Shown here piece after piece: positions 18,201 through 25,240 of a DNA stretch of 64,000 nucleotides. How positions within the stretch are numbered: position 1 is the first letter of the stretch; the number at the start of each line of letters is the position of its first letter. Position numbers and translations under genes: made by a program. This stretch comes from Verrucomicrobiia bacterium (GTDB lineage Bacteria; Verrucomicrobiota; Verrucomicrobiia; Verrucomicrobiales; Akkermansiaceae), in assembly GCA_030432565.1 (NCBI GenBank), contig JAUIGV010000015.1:62001-126000 (forward strand). Direction: 5' to 3'. The notes under the pieces were generated by a model, which saw only the letters and a program-made list of their open reading frames with translations, ran no database searches and was not told the origin of the DNA.

Positions 18201-19236
18201 GATGCTTGATCGTTGGCGGCCGCTTCCGGTGCCAACCAGCATTCTTTTGGATCAGCTGGGGAGGGTCACGACGATTTACAGGGGGCCAGTCTCGGTTGAG
18301 CAACTGTTGGCAGATGTTCAATTGTTGGAGGCGTCGCCCGAGGTGCTGCGTGAGGCCGCAGTGCCCTTCGAGGGGAAGTGGTTTGATGGCACGTCGGGGG
18401 TCAATCCCACTTCGATGTCATCGCGTTTGATCGACATTTCCATGGTTGGTTCCGCAGCTCGATACTTGATCCGCTATGCTGAGCAATTTGCTGTTGCCGA
18501 AATGTCGGATGCGGATCGAATGCGAGTGGGGGATGCTTATTTCACGGCAGCCGTTTTGCTAAAGGAAAACAAGGCGTATACCCGTGCCGCTGAGATTCTT
18601 CAAAAAGGAGTCGAGGCAAGTCCCGGAGATTTGCGAATTCGTTCACTGCTTGCTGAGGTGCTGGGTGGCTTGGGTCAATTGGCTGGAGCTGAGGAGCATT
18701 ACGGGGTTGTGGTTAAAGCGTTACCGGATGATTTTTCGACGCGCCGCAAATTGGCTCTCGTTCTTCTGGCGCAAAAGAAATATGCAGCCGCCCTTCCTCT
18801 ACTCGAGGCAGTCACCAAAGCTCAGCCTGGAAATGCCTTGGCTCATGTCGATACCGCGTCAGTTTGGCTCGGTTTAAATCAGGAAGGAAAGGCTGTTGAT
18901 TCCTACCGGGCGGCTCTAAAGACCGCTCCAGACCTGCCCAAGGCCCTGAATAATCTCGCTTGGATTTTGGCGACCCACCCCGATCCAAAAATCAGAAATG
19001 GGATTGAGGCAATTACCTATGCCGAGCGTCTCTGTGAGTTCAGTAAATACAAGTCACCGGTTGGTTTGGACACTCTGGCGACGGCCTATGCTGAAGCCGG
19101 GCGTTTCGAAGATGCCGTCGTGACCGCTCAAAAGGCCATCGGGCTTGTCGGGCCATCGGCAAATCCCACAAAAGTTGGTGAGATGAAGGGGCGCCTCGAG
19201 CTCTACAAGCAGGGCAAGCCCTACCGGGATAAGTAG
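15277..19236 (+). CDS. Exported FG-GAP/ASPIC-thioredoxin-TPR protein, candidate selenoprotein (Sec628 at in-frame TGA)
   Basis: I read one 1319-residue product across the TGA at 17158-17160. Both halves are in the same frame with no other stop, and the TGA falls inside one domain architecture. Order: lipoprotein signal with lipobox LSGC (Cys17); an N-terminal region (20-285); FG-GAP/VCBS repeats (about 288-700; DVNGDGLEDVYL, DYDNDGDSDLYV, DFNNDSFDDIIV); ASPIC/UnbV (about 745-825; GIGARVEV, HFGLG, VIHWPGG); a TlpA-like thioredoxin fold with WASWCQPCW near 902; TPR repeats (about 1050-1300). The TGA context is GDL-U-SVYWRQVVSQSP. A SECIS-like hairpin follows at 17172-17188. The alternative GTG at 17182 lies inside that hairpin and would cut the FG-GAP/ASPIC unit in two. 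Start ATG 15277 is preferred to the upstream TTG at 15271. Other explanations are a nonsense mutation or a base-call error. Function is unknown; exported redox/scaffold roles are plausible. Confidence 0.82.
17158..17191 (+). promoter_or_regulatory. Recoded UGA with bacterial SECIS-like hairpin
   Basis: TGA at 17158-17160 is followed after 17 bases by loop GGTCG (17178-17182), closed by the perfect 6-bp stem GCGACA/TGTCGC (17172-17177, 17183-17188). Pairing can extend below a bulged G17171. If the A-U closing pair is left open, the apex is C-AGGUCGU-G, very close to the C-AGGUCU-G apex of E. coli fdhF. The GGUC begins one base nearer the UGA than in fdhF. Bacterial SECIS elements are recognised by SelB through a loop with an early G at about 16-37 bases from the UGA, and this element fits. 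Confidence 0.82.
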
Positions 19237-19417
19237 TAAAAGATCGCAAAATGAGAAGATTTGGGGATTGCTCCACAATCAAAGTGAATTTCATTCCTCA
19301 ATGAACTTTTTCGTTGACGACGGTGGTTTGTTTTGGCTCTTCTTATCCGGAATAGGGAGGGAGTTTCTAATTCTTCCATTAGGAATTCGAGCCTCCTCTC
19401 CCAAATTTGGATGAATT

Positions 19418-20245
19418 ATGAAAAATACTCACGCAACCAAGAATCCCAAAGCCTCCGGTATGGCAGTCGCCGCTCTGGCCATTCTGGCCTTTGCCGCTCC
19501 AACAGATGCAGCAATCGTTGACGGACTCGTCGAATATTGGGAACTTGACGGTGACTACAACGCGGCTGTGGATCCCTCCCGCGCTGGGACATTAGTGACA
19601 ACCGGCAGCGGCAGCGGCACTTTTGTTTCAGGAAAATTTGGTCAGGCGATTGATCTTGAAAACAGCGCTAATAACCAAGCTTACGTGTCGATTGGCGGTG
19701 ACGAAAATACGATGGATTTCACGGGAGGTAATATGTCAATTTCGATGTGGTATACGACCGAGTCACTCTACACAAACTGGCAGACTCTTGCTGGAAAGGG
19801 TGAAGGCGACGGGTGGCGAATAGCTCGCGCAAGCTCTTCCACGACCGGCCTAACTTTTTCAGGAAGAAAGCCGCATAATTTTGACGCTGAACTTGATGAG
19901 CCTGGTTGGCACCACATTGTTGCAACCGTCGAAGGGGGTGTGAGAACCGACATGTATGTCGATGGTGCCTTGGTTGCTTCCGATACTTCTGGCTACAACC
20001 TTCAGAACCGTAACAATCCTATGCAAATCGGTGGTAACCCTGATGCCGGTGGTCGAGGCTGGGACGGGAATATTGATGATGTTGCCGTTTGGGACCGCGT
20101 TCTTACTCCAGCTGAAATAAGTTCAATCTACAATGGGGGAGCCGGGGCCAGCATCGCAAGTCTAACGACTGTTCCCGAGCCAAGTTCGCTCGCCTTGTTG
20201 GGACTTGGTGGTCTTGCTTTGGCATTCCGCAAGCGTCGCCGATAG
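19418..20245 (+). CDS. LamG protein with PEP-CTERM sorting tag
   Basis: The protein has 275 residues. The N-terminal stretch contains a hydrophobic signal (AVAALAILAFAAPTDA). One LamG-like domain follows (about 33-245; EYWELDGDYNAAVDP, GKFGQAIDL, NWQTLAGKGEGDGWR). The C-terminus is a classical PEP-CTERM signal: VPEPSSLALLGLGGLALAF plus a RKRRR basic end, which targets proteins for exosortase-type processing and delivery to the extracellular matrix. It is highly similar to the protein at 14118 but with a different tail. It sits just downstream of the selenoprotein gene after a 181-base gap holding imperfect inverted repeats but no obvious terminator, and is followed by a strong terminator. Confidence 0.88.
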   Translation: MKNTHATKNPKASGMAVAALAILAFAAPTDAAIVDGLVEYWELDGDYNAAVDPSRAGTLVTTGSGSGTFVSGKFGQAIDLENSANNQAYVSIGGDENTMDFTGGNMSISMWYTTESLYTNWQTLAGKGEGDGWRIARASSSTTGLTFSGRKPHNFDAELDEPGWHHIVATVEGGVRTDMYVDGALVASDTSGYNLQNRNNPMQIGGNPDAGGRGWDGNIDDVAVWDRVLTPAEISSIYNGGAGASIASLTTVPEPSSLALLGLGGLALAFRKRRR

Positions 20246-20295
20246 TTGACTGGTGGCGTTTCGCTGGAGAAGCACTCCGGTGCCCGGTATTTCAC

Positions 20296-20333
20296 AACCG
20301 CTGTTTGGCATGGTGCCGGGCAGCGGTTTTTTT
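20296..20333 (+). terminator. Intrinsic terminator after PEP-CTERM LamG gene
   Basis: Stem AACCGCTG/CAGCGGTT with a second inner stem GGCA-TGG-TGCC, followed by seven T residues. Confidence 0.92.
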
Positions 20334-20401
20334 AAGGAGGAGTCTTCCGGCCACTGAATTCCGGGAATGAGAAGTGATGGGAAAACGAGGGTGAAATTAT
20401 A

Positions 20402-20420
20402 CCGGTGGATTTTCCACCGG
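20402..20420 (+). repeat. Hairpin in the leader of the signal peptidase gene
   Basis: A perfect 8-bp inverted repeat CCGGTGGA-TTT-TCCACCGG ends 17 bases before the lepB start. It has no T-tract, so it is not a standard terminator; it could affect translation or RNA stability. Confidence 0.5.
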
Positions 20421-20437
20421 CGTCGCTGCTCTTGTGT

Positions 20438-21127
20438 ATGAAGAAACTCTTAAAGAAAAAATGGCAGGAGTGGCGCGGAACGATTTTGTTTTTGACCTGC
20501 GTTGTTCTCCCGGTTCGCTCAAGTATTGCGTCTCTTAATTTTGTCCCGACGGGTTCCATGAATCCGACGATTCTGGAAGGGGATTTCGTTTTTTCGAATC
20601 TACTTGCGTATGATCTGCGCGTTCCGATGACCGATTTTCGAATCGCGCAATGGGACGAGCCGGATCGTGGCGATATCGTGATTTGCTTTGCGAGCGATGA
20701 TGATACGCGCCTGGTCAAACGGGTGATCGGGGTTCCTGGCGATGAAATTGAAATGCGGAATTTGCGGGTTCTTATCAATGGAGTTCCTCTCGACTACGGT
20801 CCCTTGTCTGAAGAAGCGACGGCCGGGATGAGATCCGAGTTGAGGGCGCAATCGCTTTTTGCCACTGAGAATCTCGATGGTCGGGAGCATGCCGTGATGG
20901 CTCTTCCCGGAGTGGATTCGCCCTACCGGAGTTTCGCCGGGAAGGTTCTGGGCGAAGGCGAATACTTTGTGATGGGCGACAACCGGGATAACTCGAAGGA
21001 CTCGCGAATCTTCGGAGTGGTGGAGCGTGAAAAGATCGTGGGAGAGGCAACCCGGGTCGTGATGTCCTTCAACAAGTCGGATAAATTCCAGCCGCGCTGG
21101 GATCGGTTTTTCATGCGACTGAGATAA
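20438..21127 (+). CDS. lepB: Signal peptidase I (S26 family)
   Basis: 229 residues from the ATG at 20438; a GTG at 20405 is in frame but lies within a hairpin. One N-terminal membrane helix (about 14-30) leads into the periplasmic catalytic domain. The serine is in PTGSMNPT (Ser40) and the general-base lysine in TRLVKRVIGVPGD (Lys94); GDNRDNSKDSR is box E. It removes Sec/Tat signal peptides from exported proteins at the outer face of the inner membrane. It is compact compared with E. coli LepB (one membrane anchor, short insert). The gene stands alone and ends 9 bases before the convergent sulfatase gene. Confidence 0.94.
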   Translation: MKKLLKKKWQEWRGTILFLTCVVLPVRSSIASLNFVPTGSMNPTILEGDFVFSNLLAYDLRVPMTDFRIAQWDEPDRGDIVICFASDDDTRLVKRVIGVPGDEIEMRNLRVLINGVPLDYGPLSEEATAGMRSELRAQSLFATENLDGREHAVMALPGVDSPYRSFAGKVLGEGEYFVMGDNRDNSKDSRIFGVVEREKIVGEATRVVMSFNKSDKFQPRWDRFFMRLR

Positions 21128-21136
21128 CTGGCGCCC

Positions 21137-22546
21137 CTAACGGATCCCCAGGTATTCTTCGTCTCTGGCTGGCTGGGTAAGCCAGTAGTCGTGAGTGTAA
21201 AGTTTGCGGTTATAGCCCTGCCAGTAGGGGGCTTCCTGCCAGTGGGGGGTGTCTTCGAGAGATTCCTGCCAATGGTTGAGTTTCAGCCAAAGGTTGGCCA
21301 CTTTTTCAGGCATCTTTTGGTAGAGGTTGTTTTGTTCGGAAATGTCGTCCGCCAGATTGTAAAGAGCGGGCGGAGTATGGACGTTGACGAGAAGCTTCCA
21401 ATCACCCTCGCGGATGGCGGCTCCCCGCATCGTCATGCGCCAGAACAGGACTTCGTGAGGAGGCTTTGCGTTCTGGTTGCGGAGGTGGGGAAGGAGGTTT
21501 TTTCCATCGGTGATGGTCTGCCACTTTTTGCCAACTTTAATTCTGTGGGGAAGTTCCGGAGCTCCTGCGGCAGCGATGAAAGTTGGCAGGAGGTCGAGTG
21601 AGGAAAAAGGGTGTTCGAAAGTCGCTCCCGAGGGAAGTCCCTTGGGCCAGTGGAAGATGAAGGGGACCCGAATTCCGCCCTCGAGGAATGATCCCTTCAT
21701 GCCGTTCAGGGGAGCATTACAAGCGTGGGAGGCGGTGACGCTGCCACCGTTGTCCGAGTAGAAAACGATGAGGGTATTCTCGAGCTGATCGGTTTTTTCA
21801 AGATGGGCGAGGATCCTGCCGATGTTGACATCCATGCACCATTGCATGGCGGCGTAGGTTTGGCGGCGTTTGCCCTTCAAGTGAGCAAATTTGGCGAGGT
21901 CTTCCTCCTTGGCCTGCATGGGCGTGTGAGGCGTGTTGTAAGAGAGGAAGCAGAAGAAGGGTTGCTCGGCTGGAGTCATTTGGCCGATTGCCTCGTGGGT
22001 AAACAAATCGGTCAGGTAGGGGTGCTCGATTTCTGTGACCGGGTCCTCATTTCTGAAGAGCTTGTTGTTCTCGGCCTTGGGAAAGTAGTGGTGGCTACCG
22101 GCGTGCATTCCGAAAAAATAGTCGAACCCACGGGCGTTCGGTAGCATACCGGGAACCGAGTCGCCGACGTGCCACTTCCCAATGATCGATGTCCGGTATC
22201 CGGCTTTTTTGAGGTGGTCGGCAATGGTCTTTTGTTCCACCGGAATTCCCAGACGCTCGGGTAGGGTGGGAAAGGCTTTGTTGAGATTGTGCTCAAATCC
22301 AAAACGTTGGGGATGGCGACCGGTCAGGAGTCCGGCGCGTGAGGGGGCGCAGACGTTTGCGCAAACGTAGCCGTCGGTGCAGCGGATTCCGGCAGCGGCG
22401 AGCTTATCGAGAACCGGCGTTTCGATCTGCAGAGATCCGTAACAGCCGAGGTCTCCGTAGCCCATGTCATCCGCGAGGATCATCAGGATGTTGGGTTGAT
22501 CGGCTTTTAACGGAATGATGCCAAGGACAAGGAGGAGAAGGCGCAT
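21137..22546 (-). CDS. Secreted formylglycine-dependent sulfatase (type I)
   Basis: About 469 residues from the ATG at 22546, which starts a signal peptide (MRLLLLVLGIIPLKA); the frame upstream to 22588 is discarded. Metal ligands are in ILADDMGYGDLG (Asp26, Asp27). The formylglycine motif is CAPSR with Cys66, followed by AGLLTGRHPQRFG. Further family motifs are GKWHVGD and FSSLDLLPTFIAAAGA. It should hydrolyse sulfate esters of a polysaccharide or glycan in the periplasm after conversion of Cys66 by a formylglycine-generating enzyme, which is not in this window. Marine and gut Verrucomicrobiota carry many such enzymes. The exact substrate cannot be told. Confidence 0.93.
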   Translation of the reverse strand: MRLLLLVLGIIPLKADQPNILMILADDMGYGDLGCYGSLQIETPVLDKLAAAGIRCTDGYVCANVCAPSRAGLLTGRHPQRFGFEHNLNKAFPTLPERLGIPVEQKTIADHLKKAGYRTSIIGKWHVGDSVPGMLPNARGFDYFFGMHAGSHHYFPKAENNKLFRNEDPVTEIEHPYLTDLFTHEAIGQMTPAEQPFFCFLSYNTPHTPMQAKEEDLAKFAHLKGKRRQTYAAMQWCMDVNIGRILAHLEKTDQLENTLIVFYSDNGGSVTASHACNAPLNGMKGSFLEGGIRVPFIFHWPKGLPSGATFEHPFSSLDLLPTFIAAAGAPELPHRIKVGKKWQTITDGKNLLPHLRNQNAKPPHEVLFWRMTMRGAAIREGDWKLLVNVHTPPALYNLADDISEQNNLYQKMPEKVANLWLKLNHWQESLEDTPHWQEAPYWQGYNRKLYTHDYWLTQPARDEEYLGIR

Positions 22547-22596
22547 GTGGGAAGGTGGCGGATCTTGAGGTGACTGGCAATCCAGCACTGCCTTTT

Positions 22597-22632
22597 AAAA
22601 AAAACCTCCCAATCGCCGGAGCGGTTGGGAGG
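22597..22632 (-). terminator. Intrinsic terminator downstream of DUF465 gene
   Basis: On the minus strand an imperfect 12-bp stem, with CCTCCCAA/TTGGGAGG arms at 22605-22632 and one mismatch, is followed by eight U residues (22597-22604). Confidence 0.88.
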
Positions 22633-22655
22633 AAAGTGAGTTTAAGGAAAGAACA

Positions 22656-22904
22656 CTACGGCTGGGAATGTTCCTGGATCATTTTTAGCAACGCGTCCTT
22701 GAGGGCGAGACGTTTGATCTTTTGCTCATGGGTATAATCGTCGGATGGCGTTTCGATATTCTCCTCGATACGATGAACCTCCTTGTCAGTTTCGTGATAC
22801 TCTTCGAAGAGTTTCGCGAAGTGGGCGTTGTTCATTTTGAGCTCGTGGATGGCTTCTTTGTGCTCGGGGAGTTCGTGGAGGAGGTCGTGTTTTTCGATAG
22901 GCAT
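22656..22904 (-). CDS. DUF465 / YdcH family small protein
   Basis: 82 residues from the ATG at 22904. The longer frame to 23027 adds an unrelated N-terminus and is rejected, because homologues begin close to the MPIEKHDL phrase. The protein is charged and alpha-helical, with ELPEHKEAIHELKMNNAHFAKL as the DUF465 core and a probable coiled coil across most of its length. No catalytic residues are known for this family, and its role is undefined. The gene has its own terminator. Confidence 0.85.
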   Translation of the reverse strand: MPIEKHDLLHELPEHKEAIHELKMNNAHFAKLFEEYHETDKEVHRIEENIETPSDDYTHEQKIKRLALKDALLKMIQEHSQP

Positions 22905-23232
22905 ATTATTTGTTTTGTTTGTCTGCCGCCAAGGTAATGAATAACGGATGAAGATGCTGTGCATCTCCCTCGTTTTACTCCGCATGAATTGCCGGTTTAC
23001 CCAAATCGCCACCGGGGAGGCCTTCACAATCAGTGGTCGCGGAAAAAAAGTCGCAAGGTTCCGTTGGCGACATCCAGCTGCCAGGAGAAACGATCTGGAA
23101 CATTAGAGGGCAGATTGCGGGAGAGCAAGAATGGCCGGGTGGTCCGGTCTCAAACGCGTCGACGCCCGGGCTTGGGCACTAAAAAACAGCGACGTCTCGC
23201 CGCTGTTCCTTTGGTGAAATGATTGGGGAGAT
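22905..23232. other. Intergenic region, DUF465 promoter side
   Basis: This 328-base gap holds the upstream region of the DUF465 gene and, at its far end, the terminator at 23181-23207. The plus-strand open frame at 22959-23222 is basic and low-complexity and shows no domain; I do not accept it as a gene. Confidence 0.5.
23181..23207 (-). terminator. Intrinsic terminator of the PUR-like gene
   Basis: On the minus strand: stem AACAGCG/CGCTGTT with a 9-base loop, then a U-run (23181-23186). It lies 26 bases after the gene's stop. Confidence 0.75.
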
Positions 23233-23448
23233 CTAGTCCTGCTGGTCTGCAGTTTCCTTGATATCGGTGAGAGCTTCGATAAAGTCTCCCAGGATTTCGG
23301 CTGGAACCATGATGGTGTCTCGGTTTCCGCTCACATCTTCGGTGATTTTGACCACGCGGCCTCTGGCATTTTCTTTGAGGTCGAGAAAGAAGATCTTGCG
23401 GTCTGCGAGGATCTTTTCGGTATGGAGCACTTCCTGATTCATGGCCAT
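23233..23448 (-). CDS. Small PUR-domain-like (DUF3276-type) nucleic-acid-binding protein
   Basis: About 71 residues from the ATG at 23448; an alternative ATG lies at 23442. The longer frame to 23523 runs into the Dus gene and is rejected. One PUR-like unit is visible: KILADRKIFFLDLKENARGR followed by VVKITED, TIMVPAE and FIEALTDI, matching the beta-beta-beta-beta-alpha layout of bacterial PUR proteins that bind single-stranded DNA or RNA. The family call is by pattern only. It lies 50 bases after the tRNA-dihydrouridine synthase gene on the same strand and ends at its own terminator. Confidence 0.7.
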   Translation of the reverse strand: MAMNQEVLHTEKILADRKIFFLDLKENARGRVVKITEDVSGNRDTIMVPAEILGDFIEALTDIKETADQQD

Positions 23449-23498
23449 TTCGGAAAGAGGTTTCACATGAGACCGGACAAAGTCAACGTGAAAGTTAA

Positions 23499-24518
23499 TC
23501 AGAGAAATTGCGAGAACCCGCAAAAGAGTCGCGAGTTTTCGGAGGGGAGGTCGGGCGCTGGGTCACCGTGATCCAGAAAACGGGCACAGGTTGCGAAAAA
23601 TTCGGTCTTGTTTTTGACTCTTCGGATTTGGTGCTCGAAGTCCGCATCGTATCCCTGGCTGATGTAGACCAGGTATTTTTTCATCTTCTGCACGTGCCGG
23701 TCTTCCACAAATTCAGGGATCTCCCTGGCGGTCTCATCGTAGAGTTTCGTGATGTATTCGAGAATCATGCGCCCGGTCACTTGCGGGATTTCGCGGCCTG
23801 ATGTCGCGCAGCGAAGCTGTTCGAAAATCCACGGGTTTCGAATCGCGCCCCGCCCGATCATGAGCCCGGCGGCTTCGGTTGACTTGAGATAGGCGAGTCC
23901 TGTTTGGCAGTTAACGACATTTCCATTGGCAATGACCGGACAGCCGAGGCTGCGAACGGCATGGGCGACACGATCGTCGTGGACGGGTGTTTGGTATCGT
24001 TCCTTGACGGTCCGTCCGTGGATGGTGAGGAGATCAATGTCGTGGCTTTTGAAGATTTCGAGGAGTTGGTCGAATTCCTCCTCAGATTCGAAACCTACCC
24101 GGGTTTTGACGGTGAAAGGCGTTTCGCTGCAGGCTTCCCGAAGTCGGCCCAAAATTTCGTGAACTTGATCCGGATGACGAAGGAGCCCGCCACCGGCATT
24201 CTTGCGATAGACAACGGGGGCGGGGCAGCCCAGGTTGAGGTCGATTCCGGCGATGGGGTGATTTTTGAGGTCGCAGGCGGTTCGGGCCAATTCGGAGGCA
24301 TCCTGACCGATCATTTGGGCGATGATGGGCTTTTCAGTCGGGTTTTCCGTGATTGATCGCAGAATGTAGGGATCAAGGCGCGAGTGAATGTGCACGCGGA
24401 AATACTCGGTGACATAGAGATCCGCCCCGCCGAAGGAAGCAATGGTTCGCAGGAACGGGAGATCCGTCACGTCCTGCATGGGCGCGAGAAAAAGAGCGGG
24501 ACGGCGGCTGGGGAGCAC
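23499..24518 (-). CDS. dus: tRNA-dihydrouridine synthase
   Basis: The protein has 339 residues. It is a TIM-barrel flavoenzyme that reduces uridines in the tRNA D-loop with FMN and NADPH. N-terminal APMQDVTDLPFR-like motif (LAPMQDVTDLPFLR), QMIGQD, and the catalytic-Cys signature DLNLGCPAPVVYRKNAGGGL with Cys98; then VKTRVGF, TIHGRT, PVIANGNV and GLMIGRGAIRNPW (FMN phosphate site). It has the normal length. It cannot be assigned to DusA, B or C by eye. The stop of the upstream zinc-cluster gene is only 11 bases away, so co-transcription is likely. Confidence 0.94.
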   Translation of the reverse strand: MLPSRRPALFLAPMQDVTDLPFLRTIASFGGADLYVTEYFRVHIHSRLDPYILRSITENPTEKPIIAQMIGQDASELARTACDLKNHPIAGIDLNLGCPAPVVYRKNAGGGLLRHPDQVHEILGRLREACSETPFTVKTRVGFESEEEFDQLLEIFKSHDIDLLTIHGRTVKERYQTPVHDDRVAHAVRSLGCPVIANGNVVNCQTGLAYLKSTEAAGLMIGRGAIRNPWIFEQLRCATSGREIPQVTGRMILEYITKLYDETAREIPEFVEDRHVQKMKKYLVYISQGYDADFEHQIRRVKNKTEFFATCARFLDHGDPAPDLPSENSRLFCGFSQFL

Positions 24519-24529
24519 AATGGCGGGAG

Positions 24530-25069
24530 CTAGACGAGAACGGGAACACCATCCGGCTTCAGGGCATCGGCAGGCGGACCCTCAAAGTTGTCGAGGATGA
24601 ATTTGCTCCACTGGTCGCGGGTGGCTTTGGAGAGTAGTTTTTGATTTTCCTCAATGCACGAGTCGCAGATCAAGACGGGGTAGGGGTCATAAACCATGTA
24701 GTCTCCAAACCCGAGACACTCGGTGGTGAAGTTTTTGATTTCCGAGGCAGGGGTGCCGCAGTGGGCGCACTCGGAGATCCATTTCTTGTAATCCTGGCTT
24801 TCGGCGAAGCGTTCGCTGCGTTTTTGGAGGATGGGATTGTTTTCGGCCATCTCGCGGAGGCGTTTCTTGGACTCCTCCGAGAAGGATTCCATCGTTTCTT
24901 CCTTGCAGGTTTGGCAGATCGCGAATTCGAAAACGCATTCGGGACCGCGGAAAGCTTTGTTGATGATATAGGGCTCATCAAGGTCATCGAACCGCCGCTC
25001 GCAGGTGAGGCAGGTCTCGAAAGGACCATCGTGCTCAAGCGAATGAAAGTTTGGAGGAATCTCACTCAT
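24530..25069 (-). CDS. Hypothetical protein with four CxxC zinc-binding knuckles
   Basis: 179 residues from the ATG at 25069; the TTG at 25075 is discarded. It is soluble and acidic with no signal peptide. Four CxxC pairs are visible: CLTC near 20, CQTC near 53, CAHC near 105 and CDSC near 138, enough for two structural Zn(II) sites. A helical, charged segment lies between the second and third pairs (60-95). I do not recognise a named family. It lies just upstream of dus on the same strand and opposite to the cytochrome gene at 25241. Confidence 0.75.
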   Translation of the reverse strand: MSEIPPNFHSLEHDGPFETCLTCERRFDDLDEPYIINKAFRGPECVFEFAICQTCKEETMESFSEESKKRLREMAENNPILQKRSERFAESQDYKKWISECAHCGTPASEIKNFTTECLGFGDYMVYDPYPVLICDSCIEENQKLLSKATRDQWSKFILDNFEGPPADALKPDGVPVLV

Positions 25070-25240
25070 GCCCAAGAATGCCCGGAGGGCGTTACAAATC
25101 CAACGTTTTTTGGAACAGATTCCGGTGAGCGATTCGGACTATGGTCATCACGCACCGGTCGTTCGTGATTAGGATTGATTAAGCTCTCTGAATCGAAAGA
25201 CTGGTCGGACGCGAGTCGTAGCAAACCTACCAATAACATC

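Noticed and set aside
17182-19236. Independent gene starting at GTG 17182
   Set aside because: It is in the same frame as the preceding gene, starts inside the SECIS-like hairpin, has no signal peptide, and would begin in the middle of the FG-GAP/ASPIC unit.
14118-20245. Mobile element flanked by the two LamG genes as direct repeats
   Set aside because: No transposase, integrase or terminal repeats; the similarity is confined to coding LamG domains.
22959-23222. 87-codon basic open frame on the plus strand
   Set aside because: Low-complexity Arg/Lys-rich translation, no ribosome binding site, and it runs through the terminator of the PUR-like gene.
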